A DNA stretch of 64,000 nucleotides, taken from positions 1 through 64,000 of the forward strand of contig JBAMJV010011342.1 in NCBI GenBank assembly GCA_037951105.1, in the 5' to 3' direction. Under the pieces are notes generated by a model that searched no databases, was not told where the DNA came from, and was given only the letters and a program-made list of their open reading frames with translations. A program made the translations under genes and the position numbers. Every line of letters begins with the position of its first letter. Position 1 is the first letter of the stretch. Source of the DNA: Echinarachnius parma (taxonomy: Eukaryota; Echinodermata; Echinoidea; Clypeasteroida; Echinarachniidae). Shown here in pieces: positions 1 through 10,401 of this stretch.

Positions 1-3000
1 GAAGTAGTGGAAATGGCAAAATTTATGGATGTGATGAAGACATATTTGGGGAGAAATGTTTGGTATATGTATTTCAGTGATGACATGAATGTTATGATAA
101 ATATTTAAGTGATGTATTCATGAGTAATTTTGTGATGTATGTTCTGGATTTTTGCTTGTTTATTTTACAGATTCTCGTAAACGGTCTCTAATTATACATA
201 CAAAAATGAACTTTTGGGTGGAGAGGCTGAGAGCCTCAATTACTTAGTTAAAATGTCACCATAGCTTTCGTACACAGTAGTTTATAAATAGTTTAAGCTA
301 TATATTTTTGTTTTGTTTAATCTTACTGATTTATTTACCGGCAATTATTTATTGATTCATTTACTCAATTATTATTTATTAATTGATTTTTGATCATTAA
401 TTTTGTTTCTAAATGTTGTCTAAATATTTAGACATTTAGACATTTAGACATTTAGACATTTAGACCGGTAATTCGTAAAGACATTTAATCTTGTAAGAAC
501 ATCATCGTGCGTCAACCCCTATGGATTTTAGTCCAAATGAGACACCAGCCAAAGTGTGATTCTCGGAAGGACCGAGTTTCTGAGGCGATGACGTCTTCGG
601 ACAGTAGATATTGTAATAAATAATTAAGTCTGAGCTTATTCTTGGTAGTTTAAGTGAATGCCTCATAAATAAAGACTTTGAGAAAGGTTATTAGTCCTTA
701 GATTATTCTGAAATGGTTATGGTTGGAATATAATAAATAGAGTGAGGACCATCTTTGTTGATTATAGACTTTCATTACAGAAATAGATAAGACAATTGGA
801 AATTGCAGATCCAAATTGTAGTGGAGATAAAGTGACATGTATTTGGTCTTGATTAGTATTTTGTTAGGAGCCTGACAAGCTTGAGTCTGACAAATACACA
901 GAACTAGGAATGGTGTTCGGGCATATACGATAAGTAACTTCGGTATGACTCCCTAAAAGAGCCAGGGGGTGGCGTCCAGATGGGAAAATTGATCCCGGTG
1001 AGGGGTAGTCTTGTAAATATTAGTAGTTGTAAGTGGAGCTGTAGGTCAGCTAGTATAGGTTAAATACATGATCACAGGAAGGAAAGATTAGTCTCTGTAA
1101 TGTTGAAATTGATTAGTTGGCCACTAATTAATTGGTCTTATAGCAACATTCCTATAAAGGGAAGTCTGTATGAACCTCACATGTTTAAGAACAGAATAGT
1201 CAAGAACTTTCACGCTTTCTCATGTTTCACAAAGTCTAAATTTTTAGACATTTGGATAAAGGTCTAAACTTTTAGACATTTTAATAATCTAGAGCTTTCA
1301 TACTTTTATTATGTTTTGGCAAAGTCTAAACCTTTAGACATTTTAATTAAAGTCTAAACTTTTGGACATTTTCATAAAAGTCTAAGTCTCAAGTCTAAGT
1401 ATTTGGACATTTTTACAAAGTCTCAGTAAATTGTACAGTGTAGTCTCTAAGTCTAAATTTTTAGACATTTGGACAATGTCTTACTCTTAGGAATTCCGAA
1501 CATTGGACTTTTGTATTCTCGTTAAGAAATTGTTTTATGCTCTTATGCATCAGATTTATATTGCTACATGAAGCAAGAATGTTGGCTTTTATTGTAATAA
1601 ATATTCCTGATTAATGCTTATTTAAATTACTACTTTCCAAACCGTGTTATTTATATTTGTTTGGAATGAGCAGCAGTTTAAATGTTAATTGATTAGAACT
1701 TAGAGGTGCTGTGTAATGATTGGGTTGTTGAATGAATTGATCTTGTCTAAGATAGAAACTTATGCTTATTTAACCGACTAGTTCATATATGGTGAACAAA
1801 ACGAATTTACGTCGTCGACGCTCATTAAAAAGCCACGATGGGTGAGATCTGTGAATGTTTAGTATGTCTGGGGAGATTGTTGTTGTCCGTATGCACGGTG
1901 ACCAGATTCATCAGTGACTGACGAATGTGATGGTGTGAAAACTCTTAAAATTAGGAGTTGTGATTAAGACAATAGAAAATACTAAAATACGAGTCATTTA
2001 CCTCGATTGTAGGAATATCTCGGCATCTTTGAATTGCGATGTCATCTCCTCCATATGGTAGAAATCCTGCATTTGAGGAATGATTCGCTGTGTTGCAGTA
2101 CGAAGTGATGAGTGCGAGTTCTGGTCACGTGATTAGCGGTTCGGACTGAGTGGCTATGGGAAGCCGGGTGTTTAAATATTCCCCTCTAGACAAAGAACTT
2201 TCTAAATAAGCAAATGACTTAAAGTTTGCTCTTAACTGGTTTCGGTGATTTTATGGCCATAAAAGTCACCTGGTGGCAGTGCTATCGATAGATTATTTGT
2301 ATGAATTTAGTTAGTCGGAAATTTAGATCTCTTTACCCCCCAAAACGCCACATCAATATTATTTCACCAAAATGGATCTCCTCATAGCCTAGTCCCTAAT
2401 CTTCACTCTGGTATAAGCTCTAAAATAATCTTCTACAGTCCATGCTTGCTAACAGTGGACGTATAGGCGCAGGTATAAGACTGATTTGAGGGGGGGGGGG
2501 GGGGGGCACACCTTATGTTTATCCTCCCCCCCCCAAAAAAAAAAAAAAACAACAACAACAACAAACAAACAAACAATTATCCCTGATGTAGTTTTTCTTC
2601 AACGAGACATACCTTTATAAGAAATATGCTATCCATATAATTATATGACATTCGCCTTATTATTGCTAAAGCTGAAATATGCATGTATTTTGCACATTAA
2701 TGTTTATCAGTCATGACCTCTGTTTAAAATGTTGAACTTCATTTTTATGACAAGGAAAGTAATGTATATGAATCAGAATGATATACTCTCTTTCAATATA
2801 GGTTCAAAATATATGATTGCTTTTAAGTCCGACAAAACAAAAACAAACAACAAAGAAGACTATGGTCTACAGTATTCATTATCCATTTACTGGCATTGAT
2901 TTGATAAATATGGATTATTAACATGGCCGTATACGGCGAAATGTTTGCCAAGGGTGGTATGTATGTTGCCTGAATACCGTCATTTGTTTTCACCTGCCAA

Positions 3001-3640
3001 GGAAAAAAGAAGGCGGACTCTCATCATTCACTTATCTGCCCCCCAAATAATATAGTTATTGCGATTTTGCCCGAGTAGTTTTGCCCCAATTTGATATCCT
3101 TTTTGCCCGAATGTCACCGTTTTCAAAACTAAAAACTCCAGGGGACTGCAGCCCGTGACAAGGGGCTATGAATATATAGCCTGCTGTTCCCCAGCCTAAA
3201 TCAGCACGTTTTTTTGTTTTTTGCATGCCTTGATCTACGTTTGATGACCTCCAATTTAAATTCCGGATGGAATATTTTGGATGGAAACCAACCAAGAACC
3301 AAGAACCATGGAGGTAGGTTCAGACAAGGCCTGTAACCAAGGGGGTGGGGGTGGGGTGCGTAATTTGCACAAGCAGGACCGAGACCGGTCGTACGAGAAC
3401 AAGACCAATGGTTTGATGTGTGTGTGTGTGTGTGGGGGGAGGGGGGGGGGGGGGGGGGTCATTACCAAGAGAGATTGGGAGCGAGGCAACTGGTTTAGAT
3501 GACCGACACCGATACAAAAAAGTGGACCCTACTGAATTAAGGGGTGGGGGCGGGGGGGGGGGGGGGGGTGCGTACGCACCTAGCACACCCCCACACTAAT
3601 TCTCCCTGCGGCCTGGCTACAAGCATGTCTGTCAAACCAC
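1..3640. other. Upstream intergenic DNA, no gene recognised
   Basis: No reading frame here resembles a known family and no splice-bounded exon could be supported. The DNA is AT-rich up to about 2470, then holds homopolymer runs of G at about 2491-2506, C at 2526-2534 and A just after. From 3340 to 3570 there are further G runs and a short (TG)n at about 3418-3434. These runs generate proline- or glycine-rich shadow frames that should not be read as genes. A short open frame from base 1 to 108 ends at TAA and has no recognisable content. Confidence 0.6.
420..1480. repeat. Cluster of short TTTAGAC hairpins
   Basis: At 428-466 an 8-bp unit (agacattt) is repeated about five times. At roughly 1231, 1261, 1322, 1352 and 1449 an imperfect hairpin of the type AGTCTAAA-TTT-TTTAGACATTT recurs, with a degenerate version near 1378. 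Spacing is irregular, about 30-70 bp. It is neither a satellite nor a CRISPR, since spacers vary in length and the unit is self-complementary. The function is unknown; it could be a degenerate internal repeat of an unrecognised mobile element. Confidence 0.6.
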
Positions 3641-3646
3641 TTAGCT

Positions 3647-3792
3647 TAGCGGCCACCTGTCAACCTGCCTATATAGTGGCCACCAAATTGATCCCCTGCA
3701 GAAAACAAAATGTGTTATGAACCTTTCTATAATAGAGGTCACCTGTCTACAGTGGCCTCCTTTCTTGTTTCCCTCAGGTGGACTGGTCGTCA
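3647..3792 (+). mobile_element. MITE remnant of the CTGTCTATAG/GGCCAC family upstream of exon 1
   Basis: The segment contains cacctgtcaacctgcctata and then gaggtcacctgtctacagtg, followed by a poly-pyrimidine stretch and 'aggtggactg'. It aligns along its length with 39386-39535, and its motifs recur in the elements at 43617-44335 and 46768-46872. The copy ends about 170 bases before the start codon, so this element lies in or next to the proximal promoter. Confidence 0.6.
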
Positions 3793-3933
3793 CTATACAC
3801 AGGTGCTGTGCAACATCGACCCCATTTACCAGCTGATTGCCATCATGGATCGCTGCATTTATTGTACCGGTACTGCAGTACTACTTGCATGCATTTCAAG
3901 TGGCGTCCACTTGCCAAGCAACAACCTGTCAAT

Positions 3934-3945
3934 TGCGCATGCGCA
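3934..3945. promoter_or_regulatory. Palindromic NRF1-type site before the AGBL4 start codon
   Basis: The sequence TGCGCATGCGCA is a perfect match to the palindromic site bound by NRF1-type factors in CpG-type animal promoters. It ends 20 bases before the ATG at 3966. If it marks the core promoter, the 5' untranslated region is very short. An in-frame ATG inside the motif (3939) would add nine residues if transcription starts further upstream. I prefer 3966 because it has A at -3 and G at +4. Confidence 0.6.
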
Positions 3946-3965
3946 GTACGACCGGCAGCAGTATA

Positions 3966-3990
3966 ATGGCCGATAAACGAACAGAATCGG
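3966..3990 (+). CDS. AGBL4: Cytosolic carboxypeptidase 6 (AGBL4-like), coding exon 1
   Basis: ATG GCC GAT AAA and four more codons give MADKRTES plus the first base of a glycine codon, followed by a good donor, G|GTAAGA, at 3991. The exon ends in phase 1, exactly what exon 2 at 9561 needs, since that exon opens with the last two bases of a codon. Family members start with a short, poorly conserved, acidic or polar leader, so similarity here is weak. The assignment rests on splice phase, the strong start context and the promoter motif just upstream. CCP6 is a cytosolic zinc metallocarboxypeptidase that shortens polyglutamate side chains on tubulin and related targets. A non-coding first exon further upstream cannot be excluded. 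Confidence 0.7.
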
Positions 3991-4139
3991 GTAAGAAACA
4001 CATTGTTTATTTGCAATTGCTGTGGATACTAACGATTCTATTATCATTGACAACGCTCATATTGTTATTTACGTTTGTAAAAAACTATTCAATCGTATTA
4101 TGACCTAACACAATATAAGATTTGTCCTGTTTATAAGTG

Positions 4140-4600
4140 CGTTGGCATAATTCTCGCGGTCGGCATGACGTCACAGTCACGTGATTTCCCTAACTACGCG
4201 ATCGGCCATTTTGACAAAGGGGCAAACAATTAGCGCGAGCGAGTGTTGACTGTACTGTGCAGTACTCTTGACATTAGTTAGCACGCTCATGTACATTCTG
4301 AACTTCAACAAATCGGGGCGAATTACATATCAAAATGAAGAACAATAATCACAGATCACAAATCTGAAGTTAGTTTTTTTAAACGCCTTACCAAAATCCA
4401 GAAAAAACAGATGTTTCATGGTCACTTTCTGCATTGCGTTTTGTGACCGTCGATTTCACTAGCGATCTTCGCGATGGGGATCGGCGGGGGATCGTTTAGC
4501 CGATGCGTGCGGCGCGGTGCAGTGCACAGTACAGCAACACACGCAGCCAGCGGCCACGGTGATTGGCGATTGCATGTCAATCGCGCGCTGTCCCGATTGA
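4140..4600. promoter_or_regulatory. Promoter-like CpG patch in intron 1
   Basis: This patch is clearly richer in CpG than its surroundings. Within 50 bases it holds a full CRE palindrome TGACGTCA (4166-4173), an E-box CACGTG (4178-4183) and a YY1-type GGCCATTTTGAC (4204-4215). Further on come GC-rich DNA near 4470-4560 and inverted CCAAT motifs (GATTGG) at about 4560. Such a set just downstream of a first exon suggests a downstream core-promoter or enhancer part, or an alternative start site. No reading frame in it is convincing. The motifs are seen; the function is inferred. Confidence 0.45.
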
Positions 4601-4619
4601 ATTTATGCATGATATCAGG

Positions 4620-6470
4620 AAATGTAAATAGATATATTGTATTTAATAAATTAATACATATCTATTAGTATTAATACAATAATAATTATATACTTTTAAT
4701 AATCTAGGCTGATTAGTTTTATAAGTTTTGTTAAGACTAAAATAGGCTAAATAAAAATAAACAAACGTTTAAATAATAGTTATGACATTATGATGAATTC
4801 TTTATCAACCCATCTTACCTTGATTTTTTTCTCTTTTATTTTACAGGGCTCGGCAGATTATATTTACTTCAGGAGAAGTAAGAAATAACCGACAACATGA
4901 TCTTCAAAAGATGAATGTTAATCACCAGATTTGTAAAGAGCGACACAACATAGTACTTACTTCCCAAGTCGCTTTTGATCTTGAGCTTATTTGAATCAAC
5001 CATGTGACCATAAGTAATTTAAAGATATAATAGGATAGTGGCACATGCACCCCATTTATTCTAGAAAAGAAAACAATATAAAACATGAGATGACATTTAA
5101 AAAAAGGAATGTATACTGTGTGCCCCTCCTCCCCCAATAAATTTAGTGTACCCCCAATCAGACTGACCATATGCTACTACCCCACTGATATGGGGGTCTT
5201 TAAAAGATATGTAGGTAATTTCATAACGCAGCGTTACCACACATACATATCATTCTTCCCGATATTGATTCGGCGATGAACAATTAGTTCCCAGTAGTAC
5301 CCATTTGTTTTTAATTACCCTTATGATATTATCTGCAAACTTTGATTATAAATGATCTGCGCAATACAAGTTTGTATAACTTCATTTCATGTCGCCTGGT
5401 TGTTCTTTATGTGTAATAAAGTGCAACATTATTATAGTACTTGCAATTTCATTTCATGTTAGAATAAAAGATGAAAGTTAAAAAGACATGTACGCAACAT
5501 GGCATGCAATATGAACAGCAATTAAAGAACAGGTGGAACAAATCATGCAATAATAAACTTGACACCCGACAGTTTAAATCTCATCCCAACATATAAAAGT
5601 TGAAGGTAGCAACATATTCATTATAATATTTATTTATGTTTTGAAAAGATGTGTTTTATTCTCCTTTAGTCATTATGTTGATCAATTTATCAGTAGCCTA
5701 ATCATGCAATGAATATATTTCTTTATCATTCAATTTGTATAAATCATAATTATTGTTCAATATGTTGAAAATAAATAAAGAAAAAATCTAACAACATGAC
5801 ACATCAAAATCATTCAACCCGAGGTGAGGTCGACGTGAGCGACCTTGTACCTCACAAACATCCATCATGAAGCAAGCTTGACGTTAGCAAACTTGCATCG
5901 TTGTACAAGGCTGACGTTAGCAACCTTGCGTCTTGTCCCAGGACGGGTTGGAGTTAGCGATGGCAACTCGACCTCGCACTGCCGTTGCCAGCATGAGGTA
6001 AGCATTCATATTATTTATATGATTTTCCTGTGTTAGAATTTTAAAAAATGAAGAAACAAGTTAATAATGAATTTTATCAAAGAAAGACACAAGTCGGGTA
6101 TAATTACATGAAATTGTTACACATTTCCTGCGTAAACCAAAACTAGGAATTTCAATTCTAGATTAGGATTTATAGACCGTAGTATAACTATAAAATAGTA
6201 AGTTATTCACATGAACATTTTTTAGAAGGGATTAAGTAATAGTTAAACACTACTCAAAACATTCTAGACTAAACAATTCTGAGAAATCTGAATAAAAATT
6301 GATCCAAATGACCAAAATTAAATTGGAAAATGTTTAACTATCACTAACATCAGTCACTATCGTCAGTCATTTTCCAGCTCAAAATTAGTGGATATGGTTG
6401 GAAATTTTGAAAACTGTATTAATATCTGCAATAAGAATACAAAATCACCCGAATGTGACCGAAATTAATA
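4620..6470. other. AT-rich intron DNA, nothing recognised
   Basis: The stretch is low in GC, with short poly-T and poly-A runs and no open frame beyond chance length. A small GC-rich stretch at 5820-6000 repeats motifs such as 'gacgttagcaa..cttgc' two or three times (5880, 5911, 5952). It looks like a degenerate short tandem repeat rather than an exon. Confidence 0.5.
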
Positions 6471-6499
6471 AATGTGCACATCTCAACAACTGGTAGTGT

Positions 6500-6720
6500 A
6501 ACTCCTGTATCGCCGCATGATTCGTGCGCGCGCGTGCGACAAAAGCTCCGCCCGAGCTTCGGCTTACACAGGCATGACATGTGGTATACGCCTGGTATAC
6601 CGCTAAATCCGTATGGCGAGTCCGCTTTTGTTTGCCCCTTCGCGCTCGGTTGTTAAGCGGAAGTTACCGTTCGCTAGTGAAAATCCCCGGATGTCCGACC
6701 GAGAGAATAAGAGCAGCCGT
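6500..6720. other. CpG-rich non-repetitive patch in intron 1
   Basis: The patch is CpG-rich (for example cgtgcgcgcgcgtgcgac around 6525) and flanked by AT-rich DNA. Short open frames cross it but none resembles a known protein. It may be a regulatory element or an old processed fragment; nothing distinguishes the two. Confidence 0.35.
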
Positions 6721-6800
6721 TTGTACGTAGTCCCATGCGTTCATATTTTTGCTGGATATAAGTTAATAAGACTGCGGTGTGCGACTTTTTTTTGGTAGGC

Positions 6801-7194
6801 ACTTTTGAGCCAACAGTAGCGTGAGGGCCAGTGCTAGGCTGGGCGTTCATGAATAATCATAGGGTAATGACATCACGATACGTCATTTCAGACTTTAGTG
6901 AAAACTCTGCATGATACATTTACTAAATGAACCGCTTTTATGGCAAAAGAAAAGAACAGTCACAAGAGAGGATTCGATCCCATGACCAGAAGTGTTGATG
7001 TCCACAGCGTGACCACAGCGTGACCACTAGGCAGCGTGACCACTAGGCCACGTCAACGGCTGATGATCGGTGTTGGTTTCATTGTAACTATAAGCCCTCA
7101 AACTCATGATGCAGATGACGTACCGGGCCGTGACGTCATGACCTTATGTTTATTCATGAACGCCTGGCCCTCACGCTACTGTTGGCTCAAAAGT
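6801..7194. mobile_element. Foldback element with TTTTGAGCCAACAGTAGCG arms
   Basis: The left arm begins acttttgagccaacagtagc at 6801. Its reverse complement closes the element near 7194, and the match continues inward through the 'gcgttcatgaataa' block. Arms are about 40-50 bp with a small gap. There is no transposase frame, so it is non-autonomous. The centre carries the tRNA-like stretch listed separately. Confidence 0.75.
6964..7062 (-). repeat. tRNA-like SINE head inside the foldback
   Basis: Read on the minus strand, the segment has a TGGCCTAGTGGTCACGC stretch resembling a tRNA A box and, about 50-60 bases later, GGGATCGAATCC resembling a B box. The A-box part is partly triplicated as 'cctagtggtcacgctg' blocks. 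It does not fold into a convincing cloverleaf with an acceptor stem, so I call it tRNA-derived repeat DNA and not a tRNA gene. Confidence 0.45.
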
Positions 7195-7820
7195 AACTAC
7201 CCTTTTTTTTCCGTATGGTAGGTGTACTACTAGTACTACTTTTACTAGTACACATCGGCACTGTTTTTAATATCGGCACCCCGCGTAATATTTGTTTTTG
7301 CGCGGGTTGTGAAAAATCGCGCATGAGATGATGCGCGCTACCATTAGAAACTGAACTGGTCGAAATTTTGAGGAGAAATAATGCGTAGATCGTCCGCTAC
7401 GAGTAATACAAGTAAATACGATAAATAATACCAACATCGCACAAGAAATTTTGAGTTGCGTGCATTGTCAATGAGGGTTGAGGGCACATCTACAATGTAT
7501 TGTAAATGGTCCTGATAGGACCATTTACTGCTCACAGTGGTAAAAATCTACGGGACACAATTTGAACTACAAACAGAGAAAAGAACAGCATATCTAAAGT
7601 TAAAAATTGCATACCTAGATTGAAGCTGATTTTATGATTTATTGTACAAAATTTCATTTTCAAAATGATAAGTCATACTTACAAAAATCGTCATATAAGT
7701 TCCATTTCTTTCTCTTCCTGCTCGATGTCCCATCGTAAACAAAGAAAGCCCGCCCGCAACATGCGGAGGCCGCTTATTATTGTCCAAAACAAGCCAACTC
7801 GCGATCTGCAAGCATGCCCG

Positions 7821-7884
7821 CCGTATCCGATTTCGGATACGCCGTATCAGAATTCGGATACGCCGTGTCAGAATTCGGATACGG
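7821..7884. repeat. Three copies of a 21-bp repeat
   Basis: The unit gaattcggatacgccgt(a/g)tca occurs about three times, the first copy altered to gatttcgg. Each unit contains the near-palindrome CGTATC...GATACG. Because 21 is divisible by three, the overlapping frame shows a seven-residue repeat with SDTPYQN as its unit. This is a by-product and not evidence for a gene. Confidence 0.7.
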
Positions 7885-8465
7885 TAACACGTGTGGTGTG
7901 GGAAGCTTGCGGGAAATACATGACAGTCATCCAGATAGCAGCAACACTTTCGAGAGGGATCACGACTGGGATTTTCTCAGACTTTTTATTTTCCAAAACT
8001 GCAGATTTTCCATTTTTTTCGACATTTGAAGAATAATTTGGACCATTTTGGTAAGTTCATATAATACTTGTATCATTTTTAGGGCCAGTCATGATTGATT
8101 TTGTTGAATTTAAGATAAGAATTTTGTGTGAAATTTTGACAAACTTTTTTTGTACTGTCCCACATTGTTCCCGTATAGCGCAGCATTACAATGTAGTGTT
8201 GTGTGGTTGAGGGGGTGACGGTATTAAAAACACTTCGAACTCGTGAAGCCAAAATACAACGCGCGCGTTCGAAGGCAATATCTCAAAATATAATTAATAT
8301 ATCGCAAATCTGATCATCGCATCGGAATCTGCACTATTTTCTCAATATGTGAGTACAATTTCAAGAAATTTGAATGATTTTTAAGTCTTAAACTGTCGGA
8401 AATGTTTTAGGGTGCCGATGCGGGGGTCACTCAATCATACCACACTAATGCGTAGCTTTTCCTCA

Positions 8466-8782
8466 AAAACTTGTGAAAGCGCGCTGGTAAGCCAAGACTA
8501 GCCCCCGCTGCTATTATGCATCAAAATCTACGGCTCTGCGACATCGAACTAGATAAGACAAGTCCAAGGGCAAGGGTGACCATTAATTAGTGGCCGATCT
8601 CGATGCGGACTACGACCACGACAATGAGACTAGGAACATTCATCTAGGCGTAGGTCTATAACTATCACACTCACAGTCATCATGGTGTGTGAAGCCACGA
8701 TCTTATTGAGAAAATAACTAGGCTTGCGTGTATATACACACGCGAGCTAGTCTTGGCTTTCCAGCGCGCTTTCACGAGTTGC
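8466..8782. mobile_element. Foldback element, about 315 bp
   Basis: The left arm aacttgtgaaagcgcgctgg, followed by aagccaagactagc, is mirrored at the right end by gctagtcttggctttccagc and gcgctttcacgagtt. Arms are about 40 bp with a few mismatches. The interior has no coding potential. Confidence 0.75.
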
Positions 8783-9120
8783 GACAACCAAAAAAATACA
8801 CGGGGGCAAAGGGCGATTCGCCCCCGATACCTTTGGAATCGCCCCCGTGAGCCATGGCACGGGGGCGGAAAAAAAAAAAAAAAAAAAAAGATTTTTTTTT
8901 TTTTTTTTAATTATTTTTTTTAAAACATCTTTTTGCATGATCGGAAAGCGCCAGAAACGTACCAGACATGGCATAATCGGATAGATCACATCATAATAAT
9001 CATTTATTAGACCCTTGAGCAGTGAAAACGATGTCAAAAAAAAAAGAGCCCCTGTGAGCCCCAAAATTAGTCACGAGGGCGTGAAAAAAAAAGTATTTTT
9101 TTGGTTGGTTGCGATGCATT
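8783..9120 (+). mobile_element. GGGGGCGATT-type dispersed repeat, copy 1
   Basis: The segment starts near gcgacaaccaaaaaaataca and contains gggcgattcgcccccgatac, then poly-A/poly-T tracts, then 'cggaaagcgccaga' and a block ending 'cagtgaaaacgatg'. The same order of blocks appears inverted at 30270-30545. That makes it a dispersed repeat family. The mechanism is not clear, as no target duplication could be fixed. Part of the module (gggcgattgtgccccc) also recurs near 17885. Confidence 0.6.
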
Positions 9121-9560
9121 TGTGGTACGGAAAAAAAAGACGCGTGCGGTGTGCCCTATTATTACCGGATACAAATAGTTTCACTGCACAAAACAAACAT
9201 TAGATGCATCAAATAAAAGTGGAAATTATACGAGCAGCTGCATAAATTCATAAAGAATACATTTTGGATGGAAGATCATGCAGTGATTTTGTTCCGCTTT
9301 AAAAATAAAGGGTGATATCATACACTGTAAAGCTCATCCAAGAACAAAGGATAAATTTGCCAATTAGATTGCAATCTCCTGATGCGATTGATTGTTCTTC
9401 TGTCTCATATTGGGTTTTACCCGAATAAGCAAACTGTAGAAAAAATGTAGTGTGGTGTAGTGTAGTGTGGCTCGTATAAAGGCACTATATGAATCGACTA
9501 TCATTATTCTGATTAGTATTATTTGTTTGTTTGTAAATGTGTATGTTTATTTGTGTGTAG

Positions 9561-9683
9561 GTTCAGAGAGTGATGGAGACGAGGCGGTGGTGGGAAACCT
9601 CAACAAGTTTGCCGTCCTCCCCCTGGGATACACAGGCAGACCAAAGCAGGGACATCTCATCTTTGATGCATGCTTTGAATGTG
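9561..9683 (+). CDS. AGBL4: CCP6 (AGBL4-like), coding exon 2
   Basis: The exon runs from acceptor TGTGTGTAG to donor G|GTAAGTC. It opens with two bases that complete a glycine codon and encodes SESDGDEAVVGNLNKFAV followed by LPLGYTGRPKQGHLIFDACFECG, residues 9-49 plus one base of residue 50. The block GNxxKxxVLPxGYxGxPKxGHLIFDACFE is the characteristic start of the CCP6 N-terminal domain and is the clearest family signature here. The exon ends in phase 1 and joins exon 3 as G|GT. An R6-type repeat begins about 15 bases after the donor. Confidence 0.95.
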
Positions 9684-9699
9684 GTAAGTCAATGTGCAT

Positions 9700-9870
9700 A
9701 GAAATTAAATTGTTGCCTTGTGGCCCAGTCGGGCAAGTAAAAACAACCGTTTTCACATTCTGGTGGCATGAATTTTTTATCTGGTGGCTCCAAACACAGA
9801 AAAACAATATAAATATTATTTTTAACTTGGTTGCCCATTGAGGCCAGTGGAATTATGCACATTTTGCTGT
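9700..9870 (+). mobile_element. R6 repeat (GGGCAAGTAAAA family), copy 1
   Basis: The segment holds gaaattaaattgttgccttg, 'tggcccagtcgggcaagtaaaa', 'tggtggcatgaatttttatctggtggc' and 'caaacacagaaaaaca' in order. The same order recurs at 37244-37405, 40033-40284 and (inverted) 57590-57796. It starts just downstream of the exon 2 donor. No ends or target duplication could be defined. Confidence 0.6.
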
Positions 9871-10174
9871 GCACATGTGGCAGTGCCCATGTCAATGGCA
9901 TTCCATGCAAAAGTTCTGTAATACAACACAAAATTGAGTCGGGAAGAGGCTCTTTGATTGGAAGGGTTTACAAGAAAGTCAATTTGGAAAAAATATTATC
10001 ATAATCTTGAAGACATCTTTTTTCAGCAGATGTATTTTATTTTACTTTATGCAACTACTAAAATAATTTTCACTTGTATTTGATGCATCTAATGTATGTT
10101 TTTGTGGCGAAACAAGTGTTTGGTATATAAATAGGCTAATGTGTCCTATAACATTGTACCTCGCTGTCCTACAG

Positions 10175-10362
10175 GTCACCTAAGTAGTAGAGTGGACTGC
10201 ATCACAGAGCACGAGTATGACCTGATTGTCAGACCTGATACATGTAATCCGAGGTTCAGAGTTTGGTTCAACTTAACAGTCCGTCAAATACTGTATTCTT
10301 TACCATGGAAACCTTCAAAGATTACTTACATTGTACATTGTGTCAACAGGCAACTATTGAAA
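10175..10362 (+). pseudogene. Upstream partial copy of exon 3 (possible alternative exon)
   Basis: After a proper acceptor (tgtcctacag) the frame reads GHLSSRVDCITEHEYD and then LIVRPDTCNPRFRVWFNLTV. It matches true exon 3 at 10402 except for one inserted codon and a few changes (N to H, G to S, Y to C, F to I, F to L). Homology stops at about 10281, so the last third of the exon and its normal donor are missing. The frame nevertheless stays open for 62 codons to A|GTATGT at 10363, a plausible donor in the same phase (0) as exon 3. The two copies also differ at about eight synonymous sites, so the duplication is old and was probably under constraint for some time. It may be a decaying duplicate or a live alternative exon. 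Confidence 0.6.
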
Positions 10363-10369
10363 GTATGTC

Positions 10370-10390
10370 ATCCCCCCCCCCCCCCCCCCT
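10370..10390 (+). promoter_or_regulatory. Poly-C polypyrimidine tract of the exon 3 acceptor
   Basis: A run of about 19 C followed by tctcttatacag forms the polypyrimidine tract for exon 3. Such a homopolymer is prone to length change. It lies between the fortuitous donor of the exon 3 copy and the true acceptor. Confidence 0.7.
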
Positions 10391-10401
10391 CTCTTATACA
10401 G

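Larger units (their letters stand above)
3991..9560 (+). other. Intron 1 of the AGBL4-like gene
   Basis: The intron runs 5.6 kb from the GTAAGA donor to a TTTGTGTGTAG acceptor. It holds a CpG-rich, promoter-like patch (4140-4600), an AT-rich stretch without recognised content (4620-6470), a second CpG-rich patch (6500-6720), and foldback elements at 6801-7194 and 8466-8782. A GGGGGCGATT-type element occupies 8783-9120. No additional exon is supported. Confidence 0.6.

Noticed and set aside
1..2290. Possible LTR retrotransposon remnant, with a TGGTGGCAGTG word near 2271 resembling a primer-binding site
   Set aside because: No second LTR, no polyprotein motif and no clear TG...CA ends with target duplication were found.
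7665..8036. 123-residue plus frame with SDTPYQN repeats
   Set aside because: It is explained by the 21-bp repeat, whose length is a multiple of three. The remainder has no similarity to any family I know.
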